64,000 nucleotides of DNA. Origin: Copromyces sp. CBS 386.78. Lineage: Eukaryota > Ascomycota > Sordariomycetes > Sordariales > Sordariaceae. Positions within the stretch are counted from its first letter, which is position 1, and each line of letters begins with the position of its first letter. Position numbers and translations under genes: made by a program. Location: the NCBI GenBank assembly GCA_030685235.1, contig MU839149.1, positions 62,001 to 126,000 on the forward strand. The letters run 5' to 3'. This document shows positions 34,113 to 45,625 of the stretch, piece by piece. The notes below the pieces were generated by a model, which did no database searches, had not been told where the DNA came from, and was given only the letters and a program-made list of their open reading frames with translations.

Positions 34113-37100
34113 TAGCTTTGGGGCGTTCGGACGTCGGGAGACGGGGCAGCTTCAATGCTTGAGACAGCTACTGTGGCCGTCGTGTCAACCTTATTTTAAC
34201 AGAGGTTCCAAGCTTAAAAAAGCTTATTTTGACGAGACTTGTTTGAGATGTCTCTGAGGGGGTCGGGGGGCACAATCATAGGTTCAGACACTCACTCGGT
34301 GTTTGGTCCCCCGTGCCCCCGTCTGCTTTCAAGGAGATCCTATGGTTTTATGTTTTATGAGGGGGCGGGGGCTCGTTAGTCTTCAAACGACATGGTAGTG
34401 TTACTATGTATTTGCATACAACTCCCGTTTGTCATGAAAACTTGCCAGTAGTGATGTGGTGGTGGTGGTGATGATAGATGCTGATGGCTGTGACCTTGTC
34501 AAGTACATTCTGTTGATGCTTGATTGTTGTGGTGTTTTGTCTCCCACGCAATTATGATCTCGATTTTCTCGCATCCTCCTTTTTTTTTTTCTGTTGTTTT
34601 CTCTTGCACTCCATCTTAATTATGAATTATCTGAAGTGCGGATTCCAATTAATTCTCATGATTTTCTGCGGTCGTGTCCTTGTCGTCGGGTACCTTATAA
34701 TCACCGAAAATCCTGTTACTCCAAAATTGCCTGGTAACATTGTCGGCTTTTGGACACTCCTCCATGGTTGTTTTTCTCTCACCTCAAATCGGCATACAGC
34801 GCCTGCAAGCCACTTTGTCAGAACTTGAATGCCCGCTGAAGCAATTTGCGATGCATGCATGTCCCTTCCAGCCTTCTTTCTCAAGGCGATAGTGTAGTGC
34901 TTTCGCATCTCGAAGGCTTGGCATCTTTCTTTCCCCCCAAAATCGCACCAAAGACAGACCTGCAAAGCAGATTTGCGCCCAAGGTACCTACACAATTCTG
35001 GCTTGAATGAATAAGCATCATGACTGAAAATTACCATCGCAAAAGAAATCAGTTGATATCAAGTCCGGGTGCCAGGTCGTAAACAACGTTGAACGTTGCC
35101 AAAACTCCTAGAACGAACAAACTGTAGTTTGTCCTGTCTCTAGAGTCCAGACTCCATGGAGTTCGCGCTAGGTTCTCCAGATTTTTTCTTCTTTCTTCGA
35201 ATGGGGCTGTGCACGCATTCCCCAGATCAAAAGATTTTCTGAAGATCGCATGCGCCCCGGACTGAAAAATCTTGCGGGGGTGGGGAGGAGTGGGAGCGAG
35301 CGAAGGAAGGAGGAGTCCACTGTCTGCATGGTGGAGAGAGGGAAAGAAGGGGGTCGTCGTTCCAGACGCTCTCGAAATGGTCAAAGAATTGAACGAATGT
35401 CTTGCAGGAGAAAAGGGGGCAACCAAAGCCGACACCAGCCAGCGATGCGGCATAATGACAATGACCAAGAAATTGCGAAACCACGCAAAATCCAAGGAAC
35501 ACCCATCGCTCTGTCGCATAACATTATTTCCGGCTTTTTCCATAACCACATGGGTTTGAACGAGTCGTGGTTACTAAAGTCCAGACAGGCTTCCGTTGTC
35601 TTCCCTAGCAGTCAGTTCGCAGGCATTGCTCTCGCTCCTGTCTGTCTGTGCGCGAGCGCGATGACCCTCCATTCACCAACATGTGGAGGAGGCATGCGAT
35701 CTGCTTGACCTGCATCTTTCTTCCTTTTCCCCAGACAGTTCACACTTCATATGATGTCATGTGGGAGGAACCAGATCGATCCAAAACCAACAGGAAAATG
35801 GTTCCATGCAACCCGGTTGGCTGTTGTGGCCTGGAGCAATCGGGAGCAAACCACAAGAAACCTGGAGGAGATGGAGATGGGATCATTGGGTGAAACGACA
35901 TCGGTCCGAGGTTTCCACAAAGTCCACAGGTCCAACCATTCCTTCCCCTCGGGGTAGAACCGTTGACGCTCCATCTCGCTGCGATGGAGATGCCTTCTGA
36001 AAAATACTGTGACGAAATCTGGAATCGAGTGGGAAGTGTCTCAACTACCCAGAAAAGTCTGGGGGAGAGCGGACGGGGTAAGGAAGCCGGGAGGTAGGTA
36101 GCAATGAGAGCGGACCTGGAGGTTCTTGTGGACTTCTCTTCTCTCTCTCCATCTCTCCACGCATCATCAACAAGACACACAAACACCATACGGCGTAGAC
36201 TCGACTCCTCCTTGCCTGGTCGCTGCGATTGCCTGCGTGCTGGCATGGAATTGGCCGGATGGTTCCATGCACGCACGCCAGGCACAGGACCGTTGGGCAG
36301 AAAAAAAGAGCTGAATGGAACCTGGGGAGATATCGTCAGGGGCACGAAATGCAACTGGATTCGATACTGGGGATCAACCAAGGAATTTTGGGGTTTTCGC
36401 TGACGAAAAGGAGGAGACGATATCCGAGGATAAACATCTGGGGTTTTTCGGTTCGTGGGGGGAACGATATTGTCGCTATCGGCCCTTTTCCATGTCCTGC
36501 TGATCGTCTCGCGTGTCCTGGCGAGCTGGGTTCTCGACCCGTATCGGATCTTGGTGCCGGATTAAAGATTCGGGTGGTTCGTGCCGGTCTTTCGGTTCCT
36601 CTCCCATGTTTTCGTTTTCCCTTGTTTACCGACAAATTATGCTTCTGTTGATGTTTTTGTTTTGTTTTGTTTCTTTTTCATCGCAGAATGCCCCCTAGTG
36701 ACGGATGTCTCGGAGACCGTCGGAAAATGATTTTGCTTGATACACTACATCCGCGTCATCATCATGGCATTCGTTCGGCGGCTTCCGAATCGTCTCCGAA
36801 TCGTCGTCGGTCTGCCAGGTGGTCACCGGTTTATCTGAGTTTTTTGTCGGCCAGGAACCTGGAGCGCTCTGGATTAACCTGGAGGGGGGGCGAAGTCACG
36901 GTGGTTGACCGTCTCGCGGATGCTACGAGCTGTTTGGTTGGTGTTTTGTAGTCCCGAGAACCCATCAGCCACCCCACTGGCTCATCCACACTTCATCCAC
37001 TGCACATCCACACCGGAGCCACACGGCGCCACAAAAGGACCGAGTTTCCAAAAGCCCATCTTCTTCTCTCCCTGCTCAGTTTAGGCTAATTACCTGCCAT

Positions 37101-37355
37101 GTTACGCAATTGGTTACTCGTACGTTACCTGACGCGTTGCGGTGGATTTGCTCCGGGGCGTCTGGTCTCTTCTCGGCCTTGAAGCCATCGCGGGGCCCAT
37201 CGCCCCCCTGAGCCATCACAGCCACAACCCTAACCCGAATCCGCTTCTGTTTACTTTTCAGCGGGTTTCCCAGATGCTCCATGACAACCCCATGCTTTCC
37301 CATCCGACTGGGTCTTCCCCAGTGTGTCCGGCCCAGCCAGATCAAGCCAGACTCC

Positions 37356-37806
37356 GTGGGGATGGGCCTGGAGGATCCATTGCCATGAGGCTCCGGTGGC
37401 TTACTCCACACCCGCAAGCCACATTCCGATGTCCTCGACCATTCAGACACTCCCCTCCTCCAAGACTGCCGGCTGCCCATCCCACTGCATCCCCATCAAT
37501 TCCAATTTCCCCGGCCTTTGTCTCTCCATGTCTCTCTGGGGGTCCGCCCAGCATCATCCCACACCGAGTTGGATGAGAGGTTCGTCTCGGAGTGCTTGCC
37601 AGCTCTGCAGCTTCCTGCGCAAGTGCCGGCTTTGCCTCCCCATCCATGCTTCGCACAGCGGCGCCAGGGACGGATTTGGCCGGGGATGGCTCGTAAGTTC
37701 GGTTTCCTGGTCTCGTGACAGTTCAAAGTCGTTCGCGATGCCGAGGACGAACCAGGAAACTGTCGGTGACCCCGGATCCATCAACGAATTCTTGGTAGAT
37801 CTGGGG
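37356..37806 (+). promoter_or_regulatory. Candidate CRE-1/CreA (SYGGRG) sites upstream of the transporter
   Basis: GTGGGG (37356-37361), CTGGAG (37368-37373), CTGGGG (37536-37541) and CTGGGG (37801-37806) match the carbon-catabolite-repressor consensus. They lie 280-730 bp before the start codon. Six-base sites occur often by chance, so the role is an inference from the gene being a sugar transporter. Confidence 0.25.
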
Positions 37807-38084
37807 GAAACAAGTGGACATGACAGGAGGAAGCATGCTGTACATATAGAGAAGGCTTCGTCGTCTCCAAAGAAGCTTTTCTGTCTTCCCTTAGCTGCAT
37901 CCTCATCTCCATCGTCCTAACTCGATACCCGTCGACGGAAGCAGATTCCCCGGGTTTCATTGCATTCTCTTGCATTTCTTCTTCAACCACACCTTTCCCA
38001 ATACGGGTTCGACAAGAGAAACTACCTACTCGACAAGAACACTATCAAGGCAACACACGACATCCCGACAACACGCCAATCAAG

Positions 38085-39783
38085 ATGGAGCACGATCACT
38101 CCGCCTCCGACGTTGAGAAGGAGGCCGTAACTGTGGCCCGGCCACAGGGCGATGTCTCCCGCGTTGAGGCTCCCGTTACCTTCAAGGCGTACATGATGTG
38201 CGTCTTTGCCGCTTTCGGCGGTATCTTCTTCGGCTACGATTCCGGTTACATCTCTGGTGTCATGGGCATGAAGTACTTTATCGAGGTCATTCAGGGACCC
38301 GGTGCCACGTTCCTGCCTACCAGGGAAAAGTCGCTCATCACCTCCATTCTCTCTGCCGGTACCTTCTTTGGCTCCCTCATGGGCGGTGATCTCGCTGACT
38401 GGGTGGGTCGTCGTCCTACCATCATCTTCGGCTGCCTCGTCTTCATCATCGGTGTCGCTCTCCAGACTGCCACCCAGGGCTTGGGCCTCATCGTTGCTGG
38501 CCGTCTCGTCGCTGGTTTCGGTGTCGGTTTCGTCTCGGCCATTATCATCCTGTACATGTCTGAGATCGCGCCCCGCAAGGTCCGCGGTGCTCTCGTGTCC
38601 GGCTACCAGTTCTGCATCTGCTTGGGTCTGCTCCTGGCCTCGTGTGTTGACTACGGCACCCAGGACCGCACCGACAGCGGCTCTTACAGAATCCCTATTG
38701 GTCTCCAAATAGCCTGGGCCCTCATTCTCGGTACCGGCATCTTCCTGCTCCCTGAGTCCCCTCGCTTCTTCGTCAAGAAGGGCAAGATGGACAAGGCCGC
38801 CGTCGTGCTCTCCCGCCTGCGCGACCAGCCGCTCGATTCCGTCTACGTCCGGGATGAGCTTGCCGAGATCATTGCCAACCACGAGTTCGAGATGCAGGTC
38901 GTCCCCCAGGGCAACTACTTCCAGCAGTGGGCCAACTGCTTCCGCGGCTCGATCTGGCAGGGCGGCTCCTACCTTCGTCGTACCATTCTCGGCACTTCCT
39001 TGCAGATGATGCAGCAGTGGACGGGAATCAACTTTATCTTCTACTTTGGCACCACCTTCTTCCAGCAGCTCGGCACCATTGACGACCCCTTCCTCATGTC
39101 CCTGGTCACCACCCTCGTCAACGTTTGCTCCACCCCCGTCTCCTTCTACACCATGGAGAAGCTCGGCCGTCGCACCCTCCTCATCTGGGGCGCTTTCGGC
39201 ATGCTTATCTGCGAGTTCATCGTCGCCATTGTTGGTACCTGCAAGCCCGATGACACGGCGGCCATCAAGGCCATGATTGCCTTCATCTGCATCTACATCT
39301 TCTTCTTTGCTACCACCTGGGGTCCTGGTGCCTGGGTCGTCATTGGCGAGGTTTTCCCCCTTCCCATTCGTGCCAAGGGTGTTGCTCTTTCCACCGCCTC
39401 CAACTGGCTCTGTAAGTTTTTGTCCTATCCCATTAGCAGCTTCACAACATTAGCATGGCAGGTTTACTAACCTTTTTTTTTCGCCTCTAGGGAACTGCAT
39501 CATCGCCGTCATCACCCCCTACATGGTCGACGAGGACAAGGGCAACCTGGGCCCCAAGGTGTTCTTCATCTGGGGTGGCCTCTGCAGCTTCTGCTTCCTC
39601 TACGCCTACCTGCTTGTGCCCGAGACCAAGGGCCTCACCCTCGAGCAGGTCGACCAGATGCTTTCCGAGTCTACCCCTCGCACCTCGGCCAAGTGGAAGC
39701 CGCACACCACTTATGCCGCTGAGAGGGGCATGACCGACAAGACTGCTGCTGGCCACGCTGAGAACCACAGCGACAGCGAGTAA
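38085..39783 (+). CDS. MFS monosaccharide (hexose/xylose) transporter
   Basis: Exons are 38085-39411 and 39491-39783, giving 539 residues. The 79-nt intron has donor GTAAGT, a perfect TACTAAC branch site and acceptor CTCTAG. It joins NWL to WNC in frame. Sugar-porter signatures are present: FGYDSGYISG in TM1, GRRP in loop 2-3, GRLVAGFGVG, SEIAPRKVRG, PESPRFFVKKG after TM6, QQWTGINFIFYFG in TM7, GRR in loop 8-9 and PETKGLTLEQVD after TM12. Twelve membrane segments are evident, with cytosolic termini. The likely role is plasma-membrane proton-coupled or facilitated uptake of glucose or related sugars. The exact substrate cannot be read from sequence. The strong GC-ending codon preference suggests high expression. 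Confidence 0.92.
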
Positions 39784-41530
39784 AGAAAATGAAACAAAAA
39801 AGAAAAGAAAAAAGAAAAAAAATCCCCTCCCAGAAGAAGGGGAGAAATGAAGAAAGATGAAAGGATGGATGATACCCTGATGTTGAAGAACACACAGCAC
39901 GAAGATGTGCGGGGATGGCTTGCATATTTGACCTTTTGATGATTTTTTTTGATTAGCATTTTACGCTTTGCATATGAGCAGCCATGAGCATTGAGCATTC
40001 CAAACGGGTTTTTATTACTTGGGGATAACGTACAAACAAAACGGGGAAGGGAATTGGGGAAAAGGGAAAATTCCTCCTTGGGATAGATATTTCTTAATGT
40101 TTACAAAGACAACAAACACACTGAAATCAAGAGAAAGTTGATCAACACTCACAAACATGATGACTTTGGCACACAATGCGTGATTGAACAAGCCGAGATG
40201 GATACCCGTGTCACACAGCCCTGATGATCTCCGCCGATTTTCCTCGTGGCCAAAGTGATTGCAAGGCCGATCGGTTGCGGAATGGAATCTTGGGCGCTTA
40301 TACCACGTCATCCACTCACTATTGGGAGTTGGAGTTGGAGTTGGAGGCGTTTGTTCTTGGCAGAGATCAACTTTTGCCAAACCATTTTGGTAGTTGGTGT
40401 AGCACTGTTGGAATAGCATTGTTTGAGGGCCTGTTGTTATTGAGACACAGCTGCTAACAAGTATACCACTCATTTGCGAGACACTACGACATAGCAACTC
40501 CAAAAGTGGGGTTTAGATGCCACAAGAAGCTGAAACTTGACTCGAATAGTCTTTCAACTGTTTCTAAGATTTCTAACAGCAAGTTGAAGTATGGTACAAG
40601 CTCTTGGTGGAGAGTATGAAGCTGCAGCTCGAAGTCCCCATGTTATGGAAGCGTTTCTCACTTTCTGGAGCTGAGCTGGAGGGCCCGTGCACATGGTCTT
40701 GAACCGAGCAAGCCGCGTATAAGTCAATTGAACCAATCACAGCACGTGATTTGACACCACTGACGCAACCGATTCTCCAATTCTTTTGACAGAGGGCAGC
40801 TCTTCCCAAAAAGAAGATTCTTTCTCCTTTCAACAAACCAATGCCCCAATTTCCACACGTTATTGAAACTGGATAACCAGACAACCAGTTGATCTCCCGC
40901 TTTTCACTTCCTTGTTCACTTGGGTCCGGCACACCTGGTTGGCCCAATGCCTCCCAAATGGTCCCGATTGGGAAATGGTCTCAACCGTTTTGTTTGCACG
41001 GACGCGTGGGCGATGATGTCAACACCAACAGTGACCTCACCAGCCAACTGAAGTTGAGCCCTAAAGTTGGGGTCAACTGAGGTCATAGCCTTGCCATTGA
41101 AGCGGACGGCCCGGCTCTCATGGGGAATCATCCACATGGAATTAGCGGAAAAAGTATGACGCTGCTGCACGTCAGGACCGCATGGCACTGCACGGTAGCT
41201 GTCGGTAGGTACTGTACCTACCTACTTATTACTCTGGGGCAGCACCCTTTTAATGCGATCTGATATCTTTTTGGTTTCCCTCCTCTTCACTGATCACATC
41301 ACCATCTCCCACACATATACCACCCATCTTAACGACCATTACGACTTTCCTCTTTCGTCTTTATCCATCCTCCTATCTTCTAGGTAATCTGCGCAGGAAT
41401 ATCAGCTGTCTTGTGTTTTGTCTTGTCTTGTCTGCTTGATACCCGTACGACATCTCCCATTATCACACTAATCCAACACACTATTATTACTACTATCTAC
41501 GACACATCGACGAAACACACACCCGACACA
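39784..41530. other. Intergenic region between the transporter and repeat-protein genes
   Basis: This contains an oligopurine run just after the transporter stop (39784-39830), T-rich DNA (39940-39950) and a palindrome GTAGGTAC-T-GTACCTAC (41205-41221). A pyrimidine-rich promoter-like stretch (about 41275-41400) precedes the next gene. The minus-strand 162-codon frame at 40015-40503 is unrecognised. Confidence 0.55.
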
Positions 41531-44500
41531 ATGGCTACTACACACCGTGAGAATCTTCCGGGCGCCTACCCCGAGTCCAACCCGGCCACCCCCAACGAAC
41601 AGGGCCTGGCGCCGCAGAACCAGAGCTACACCCAAGGCCACGACCAACGAAACAAGCTTCACACGTCCGCCGACCCCCGCTCCCACTTCCGCCGCAGGTC
41701 TTCAGGCGAAGTGGAAGCTTTCGGCGGCGGCTACTACGACCACGGCAACGATCCGACCATGTTCAACTCGACTCATCCGCGTGTCTCCATGGTCCCCCAC
41801 CCCCACCACATCCTCCCCCAGGAGAACACCGACCGAGAGCTCGCCTTTGGAGGCCAACACGAATACACCTTCTCCAAGCCCGTTCCGACCACGGCCAAGG
41901 AGCAGGGCTTCCGTCAAGTCGACTCCCGCCCCGAAGCTCGCCGTGAGAGCGAAGCCACCTCCAGCCAAGTCGCCGACGAGCAGCTTTCCAGCATGGGCGG
42001 AAAGTCCAGCAACGACGACTCCACCTCGCTCTCTAGCGACACCAGCGGCGCCGCCCCTTACTGGGGAGATCTTCCAAAGGCCTCCTCCCAAGGCGGTATC
42101 TACAACACGGTCACCGGTCATGGCAGTGCTCGGGATGATCATGATGAGCACCATCACTTGCCTCAAAGGTCAGCAGAAGACTCTGACGATAGGTTACATA
42201 TTACGGGCCTCGGTACTGACGTTCCAAGTGGTGGCGTTTACAACACTGTCGCGGGCCATGGAAGCAACGACGAGGAGAGCAGGCGTCATCTGGAGGACAG
42301 CAACAACAACAATAACCTCCTCAAGGTGAACATTCCTGAGCCTGGTCATGGCAGCGGAGCCACTATCAACAGCACCGATGCTGTCTTTAATGCGCCATTG
42401 GCTGCCGTCCCCGAGCACAGGCCGTTGGCTTCTGACACATTCTCTCAGACGCCTTCTAATGGTCCCGACGCTGGCACGGTGACTGGCACGGATCGCAAGG
42501 ACCTTGCTCCCGGCTCTCTGCCCGAGCTTGCCGCTGCTGATGATGCCAAGCTTCTCGCTGAGTCGGCTGCGAGGAGAAAGGAGCGCGCTGGCAGCACCGA
42601 CAACAATAATGTCTTTGATGCTCACGCTCATAATAGCTCCCAGAACAGCGACGTCAAGGCCCAGCGCGCTTTTCCCTTGACTTCCAAGCACGCGACTACT
42701 GCTGATACCGCTGTGACCAAGGACGATGCCGCGTCGTCTTCTAACCAGCACCCTTTGCGCCACAAGGAGGCCTTTGCCGCCGGCGCTGCTGGTCTTGGTG
42801 CAGGTGCTCTCGCCAAGAAGCATGACGATAAAAATCTAGGAGAGGATACCCTTGCCAAGGAATGGGATACTGTCCCCGAGAATCTGGACCATCCTGCCCG
42901 CAACTATCCTAGCGGTGCTGCCGCCGTCTCTCACAGGAGGAAGAGCCAGGAGCTTAGCGAGGCCGGTGTCATCCCCATCTCGGGTAGCACTCTGGACAAG
43001 ATCAAGATGAAGGAAGAGGAGAAGCCTCTCGGAGAAGATACCCTCGATGTCTGGGACACTACCCCTGAGAACTTGCAAAAGCCCGCGTCTCGTCACACTG
43101 CCCATGCCGCGGCTGCCCATCATGAACACAGGCTCGCAAAGGAGCCATCGCCCGCTGAGAGCAGGAGCAGTGAGGACTCCCCCAGGGGAGAGAAGAAGCA
43201 CCATGGTCTTCTCGGCATCTTCCATCGCCACAAGGACGACAAGGAAGAGAACACCACCGCCACGGAGCCTCCCCACAGCCCCAAGGACAAGGGCCGCAAT
43301 GCTGCTTTGGCCGCCGGCACTGGAGCTGCGGCCGGCTACGGTCTTGCCCACCACCACAACAAGGAGGACAAGGACGCCGCCGCCAACCAGAACCAGCGCA
43401 AGTCTCTCTCTGGACCTTCTGCCCACCAGCCCACTGGACTGGACCAGAAGCGCAGGGCTTCCGATGCCGCTCCTGGTTCCCACCGCCGGAACCCCAGTGA
43501 CGCTCAGAGCTTGATTCCTGTTCCTGCTGTCGGCGCTGCGTCTACTCACGCTCCTTCCCACGGCATTTCTCAGGCTCAACGTGAGCATGCCCCTGCCAGC
43601 AAGATTCCCGTCGCCGCCGATCACAGCACCCACGACAAGCTGAACAGCAACACGGCCCGCGCTGGCATGGCTGGTGCCACTCTTGCCGGAGTTGCTGGTG
43701 GTATTGGTGCTGCCAAGTACGCTTCTGCCGAGGACAACAAGAAGACCATCCACCCTGAGCAAAACGTTTCCCATGCTAATCCTGAGCATCCCACACATGC
43801 CCATTCTGCCCCCACCCAGCATGCTGCTGACTTCAGTGCTACCCCTTCCGGAGTGAAGCCCAATGAGAATCTCGCCAGAAACACTGCTCAGGAGCCTGGC
43901 TACAACGTCCTCATGTCCGGTACTCCCTCCGGTGCCCAGCCCATGTCCACTCGTGGTCATTCGGGCAAGCATGCCGAGACTACTAATGAGCCTGGCAATT
44001 ACAACAAGCTTGCGTCCGGTACTCCGTCGGGCGTGGACACCACTGCTCCCGTTATCAAGGACACCGAACACAAGAGGCCCATCAACCCGGCCGACCACAT
44101 GATCATTGGTTCCGGTCTTCCTTCCCACAAGTCCGAGAAGCAGCAGGGACCCACCACCCAGCAGCCCGGCGACTACAACCACCTCAACACTGGCACCCCG
44201 TCCGGGGTCGCAATCGATTCTGCCAACGTAGGCCGTGCCAGTTCCGAGGATCAGCCCCGCACCACTCAGCAGCCTTCCGCCGCCGCCGGCAGGACTGGTT
44301 CCGAGGAAGGTCCCTACAACAAGCTCGCATCCGGCACTCCCTCGGGCGTCAAGATCTCTCCTCATCACTCCCGCCGTGGCTCTCGCTCGACCGCCGGCCC
44401 GGCCGAAATGACCGAGCCCGTCACCCACGCCGACCACCAGGACAAGGACGGTATTTACCGTACCCTCGCCTCCGGCACTGCCACCGGTGTGAACGTTGCT

Positions 44501-45625
44501 GCCATGTACAACAACCGTGATAAGGCCAAGGACGATGTCAAGGATGAGATCCATGAACAGAGCCCCATGAACGCTCTGTCTGCTAAGCAGGCTGCTGCTG
44601 GCCAACATCCTAAGGCCGCTCTCCCGCCCGCTGAGTCCCAGTCTCATCAGTCTGGTCACTCTGCCGTCGTCCTCCCGACCTCTTTGCACGAGCACAAGAG
44701 CCAGGTCGCCGACCTATCCGCCTCCCCTATCACCACCACCACCACCACGCAGAGGCGCACCCAAGACCACTACAAGCCCGTTCTCTCCGCCGAGCCCCCG
44801 CAGCAATTCATGTCCCCCGAAGTGATGCCGGACGTCTACACCACCTCCGTTCCCGGCCGCAACTCCGGTGCCGGATCTGGTCCCTCTATCGCCCCTGCAA
44901 CCACCGAGCCCATGCGCGCCAAGCACATGAGCCCCAATGTCATGCCGAGCGCTTATACCGCTTCCGCCCCGGGCCACTCTGGTGCCGAGAAGATTAACAA
45001 TATCCCTGAGTCGACTGGCCATCCATACGGTCTCGCTGCTGCTCAGCCTGCCGAGGCTAAGCATATGTCCCCCGAGGAGATGCCGAGCGCTTATACCGCT
45101 TCCGCCCCGGGCCACTCAGGTGCCGAGAAGATTAACAATATCCCCGAATCGACTGGCCATGCCTATGGTCTCGCTGCTGCTCAGCCTGCCGAGGCCAAGC
45201 ATATGTCTCCCGAGGAGATGCCAAGCGCTTATACCGCTTCCGCCCCGGGCCACTCTGGTGCTGAGAAGCAGAACCAGAAGCTCGCTGAGCCCGAGATTAG
45301 CTATGCACCCACGGCTGCCAGTCCCGCGCCGAGGTCCACCACCCACGCTATTAACCCGGCTTTGGCGGCAGCTAGTGGTGCTTGGGCTGCTGCTTCTTCT
45401 AATCCTAGAAGTGATGTGACGGGTGTTCAGTCTGTTCAGACTGTCAGTCAGCTGCAGAATGCCTCTTCTTCTGCTGGTAACCAACAGGGTGTTCCTGGAA
45501 TTTACAATCACAAGCCGGTGCTTCACAAGTGCCAGCATTGCGGACAGGAAAATGACGTTAGTGAGGTTGTGGAAACAGCTCTGAAGGCTTTGAAGGGTGA
45601 GGGTGAGCTTGGTCGTCAGTACTAA
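41531..45625 (+). CDS. Large disordered repeat protein with GTPSG motifs and C-terminal CxxC
   Basis: This is a single-exon frame of 1,364 residues from the ATG at 41531 (ACACAATGG). The frame stays open upstream to 41411, but this ATG has the best context. I do not recognise a named family. Visible parts are paired GG(I/V)YNTV(T/A)GHGS motifs (about 195-250), paired LGEDTL...WDT(V/T)PENL motifs (about 440-520), Ala/Gly-rich segments, and a basic patch near HGLLGIFHRHK. A series of (L)xSGTPSG(V/A) motifs spaced about 30-40 residues apart follows (about 770-985). Three tandem copies of a 46-residue unit come next (about 1130-1255). The C-terminal CQHCGQEN has one CxxC pair that could bind metal only as a dimer or with a partner. 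There is no signal peptide or membrane segment. A structural or scaffold role is possible but unproven. Confidence 0.85.
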   Translation: MATTHRENLPGAYPESNPATPNEQGLAPQNQSYTQGHDQRNKLHTSADPRSHFRRRSSGEVEAFGGGYYDHGNDPTMFNSTHPRVSMVPHPHHILPQENTDRELAFGGQHEYTFSKPVPTTAKEQGFRQVDSRPEARRESEATSSQVADEQLSSMGGKSSNDDSTSLSSDTSGAAPYWGDLPKASSQGGIYNTVTGHGSARDDHDEHHHLPQRSAEDSDDRLHITGLGTDVPSGGVYNTVAGHGSNDEESRRHLEDSNNNNNLLKVNIPEPGHGSGATINSTDAVFNAPLAAVPEHRPLASDTFSQTPSNGPDAGTVTGTDRKDLAPGSLPELAAADDAKLLAESAARRKERAGSTDNNNVFDAHAHNSSQNSDVKAQRAFPLTSKHATTADTAVTKDDAASSSNQHPLRHKEAFAAGAAGLGAGALAKKHDDKNLGEDTLAKEWDTVPENLDHPARNYPSGAAAVSHRRKSQELSEAGVIPISGSTLDKIKMKEEEKPLGEDTLDVWDTTPENLQKPASRHTAHAAAAHHEHRLAKEPSPAESRSSEDSPRGEKKHHGLLGIFHRHKDDKEENTTATEPPHSPKDKGRNAALAAGTGAAAGYGLAHHHNKEDKDAAANQNQRKSLSGPSAHQPTGLDQKRRASDAAPGSHRRNPSDAQSLIPVPAVGAASTHAPSHGISQAQREHAPASKIPVAADHSTHDKLNSNTARAGMAGATLAGVAGGIGAAKYASAEDNKKTIHPEQNVSHANPEHPTHAHSAPTQHAADFSATPSGVKPNENLARNTAQEPGYNVLMSGTPSGAQPMSTRGHSGKHAETTNEPGNYNKLASGTPSGVDTTAPVIKDTEHKRPINPADHMIIGSGLPSHKSEKQQGPTTQQPGDYNHLNTGTPSGVAIDSANVGRASSEDQPRTTQQPSAAAGRTGSEEGPYNKLASGTPSGVKISPHHSRRGSRSTAGPAEMTEPVTHADHQDKDGIYRTLASGTATGVNVAAMYNNRDKAKDDVKDEIHEQSPMNALSAKQAAAGQHPKAALPPAESQSHQSGHSAVVLPTSLHEHKSQVADLSASPITTTTTTQRRTQDHYKPVLSAEPPQQFMSPEVMPDVYTTSVPGRNSGAGSGPSIAPATTEPMRAKHMSPNVMPSAYTASAPGHSGAEKINNIPESTGHPYGLAAAQPAEAKHMSPEEMPSAYTASAPGHSGAEKINNIPESTGHAYGLAAAQPAEAKHMSPEEMPSAYTASAPGHSGAEKQNQKLAEPEISYAPTAASPAPRSTTHAINPALAAASGAWAAASSNPRSDVTGVQSVQTVSQLQNASSSAGNQQGVPGIYNHKPVLHKCQHCGQENDVSEVVETALKALKGEGELGRQY
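44921..45289 (+). repeat. 138-nt tandem repeat inside the GTPSG protein (about 2.7 copies)
   Basis: Units start at 44921, 45059 and 45197, an exact 138-nt period, and the third is partial. Each encodes KHMSP..MPSAYTASAPGHS and the following GAEK segment. DNA identity between copies is high, so the duplication is recent or homogenized. A more diverged relative of the unit (QFMSPEVMPDVYTTSVPG) precedes the array. Confidence 0.93.

Larger units (their letters stand above)
32678..38084. other. Long intergenic region upstream of the hexose transporter
   Basis: This is 5.4 kb without a gene I can support. It includes several simple repeats, TAGGTAC palindromes near 33740 and T-rich tracts (about 33355-33385 and 34575-34590). 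A 213-codon minus-strand frame (35740-36381) is the longest open frame but is unrecognised. The right end should contain the transporter promoter and leader. Confidence 0.55.

Noticed and set aside
35740..36381. 213-codon minus-strand frame in the long spacer
   Set aside because: It has no recognisable domain, coding-like composition is unconvincing, and other frames overlap it. It could be revisited with RNA data.
38022..38882. 286-codon minus-strand frame
   Set aside because: It is a complement shadow of the hexose transporter.
40015..40503. 162-codon minus-strand frame downstream of the transporter
   Set aside because: It has no family resemblance and includes a simple TPTPTP run. It probably lies in the transporter 3' flank.
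42836..44695. 619-codon minus-strand frame
   Set aside because: It lies fully antisense to the repeat protein and arises from its GC-ending codon bias. Its composition is Leu/Val/Gly/Arg shadow sequence.
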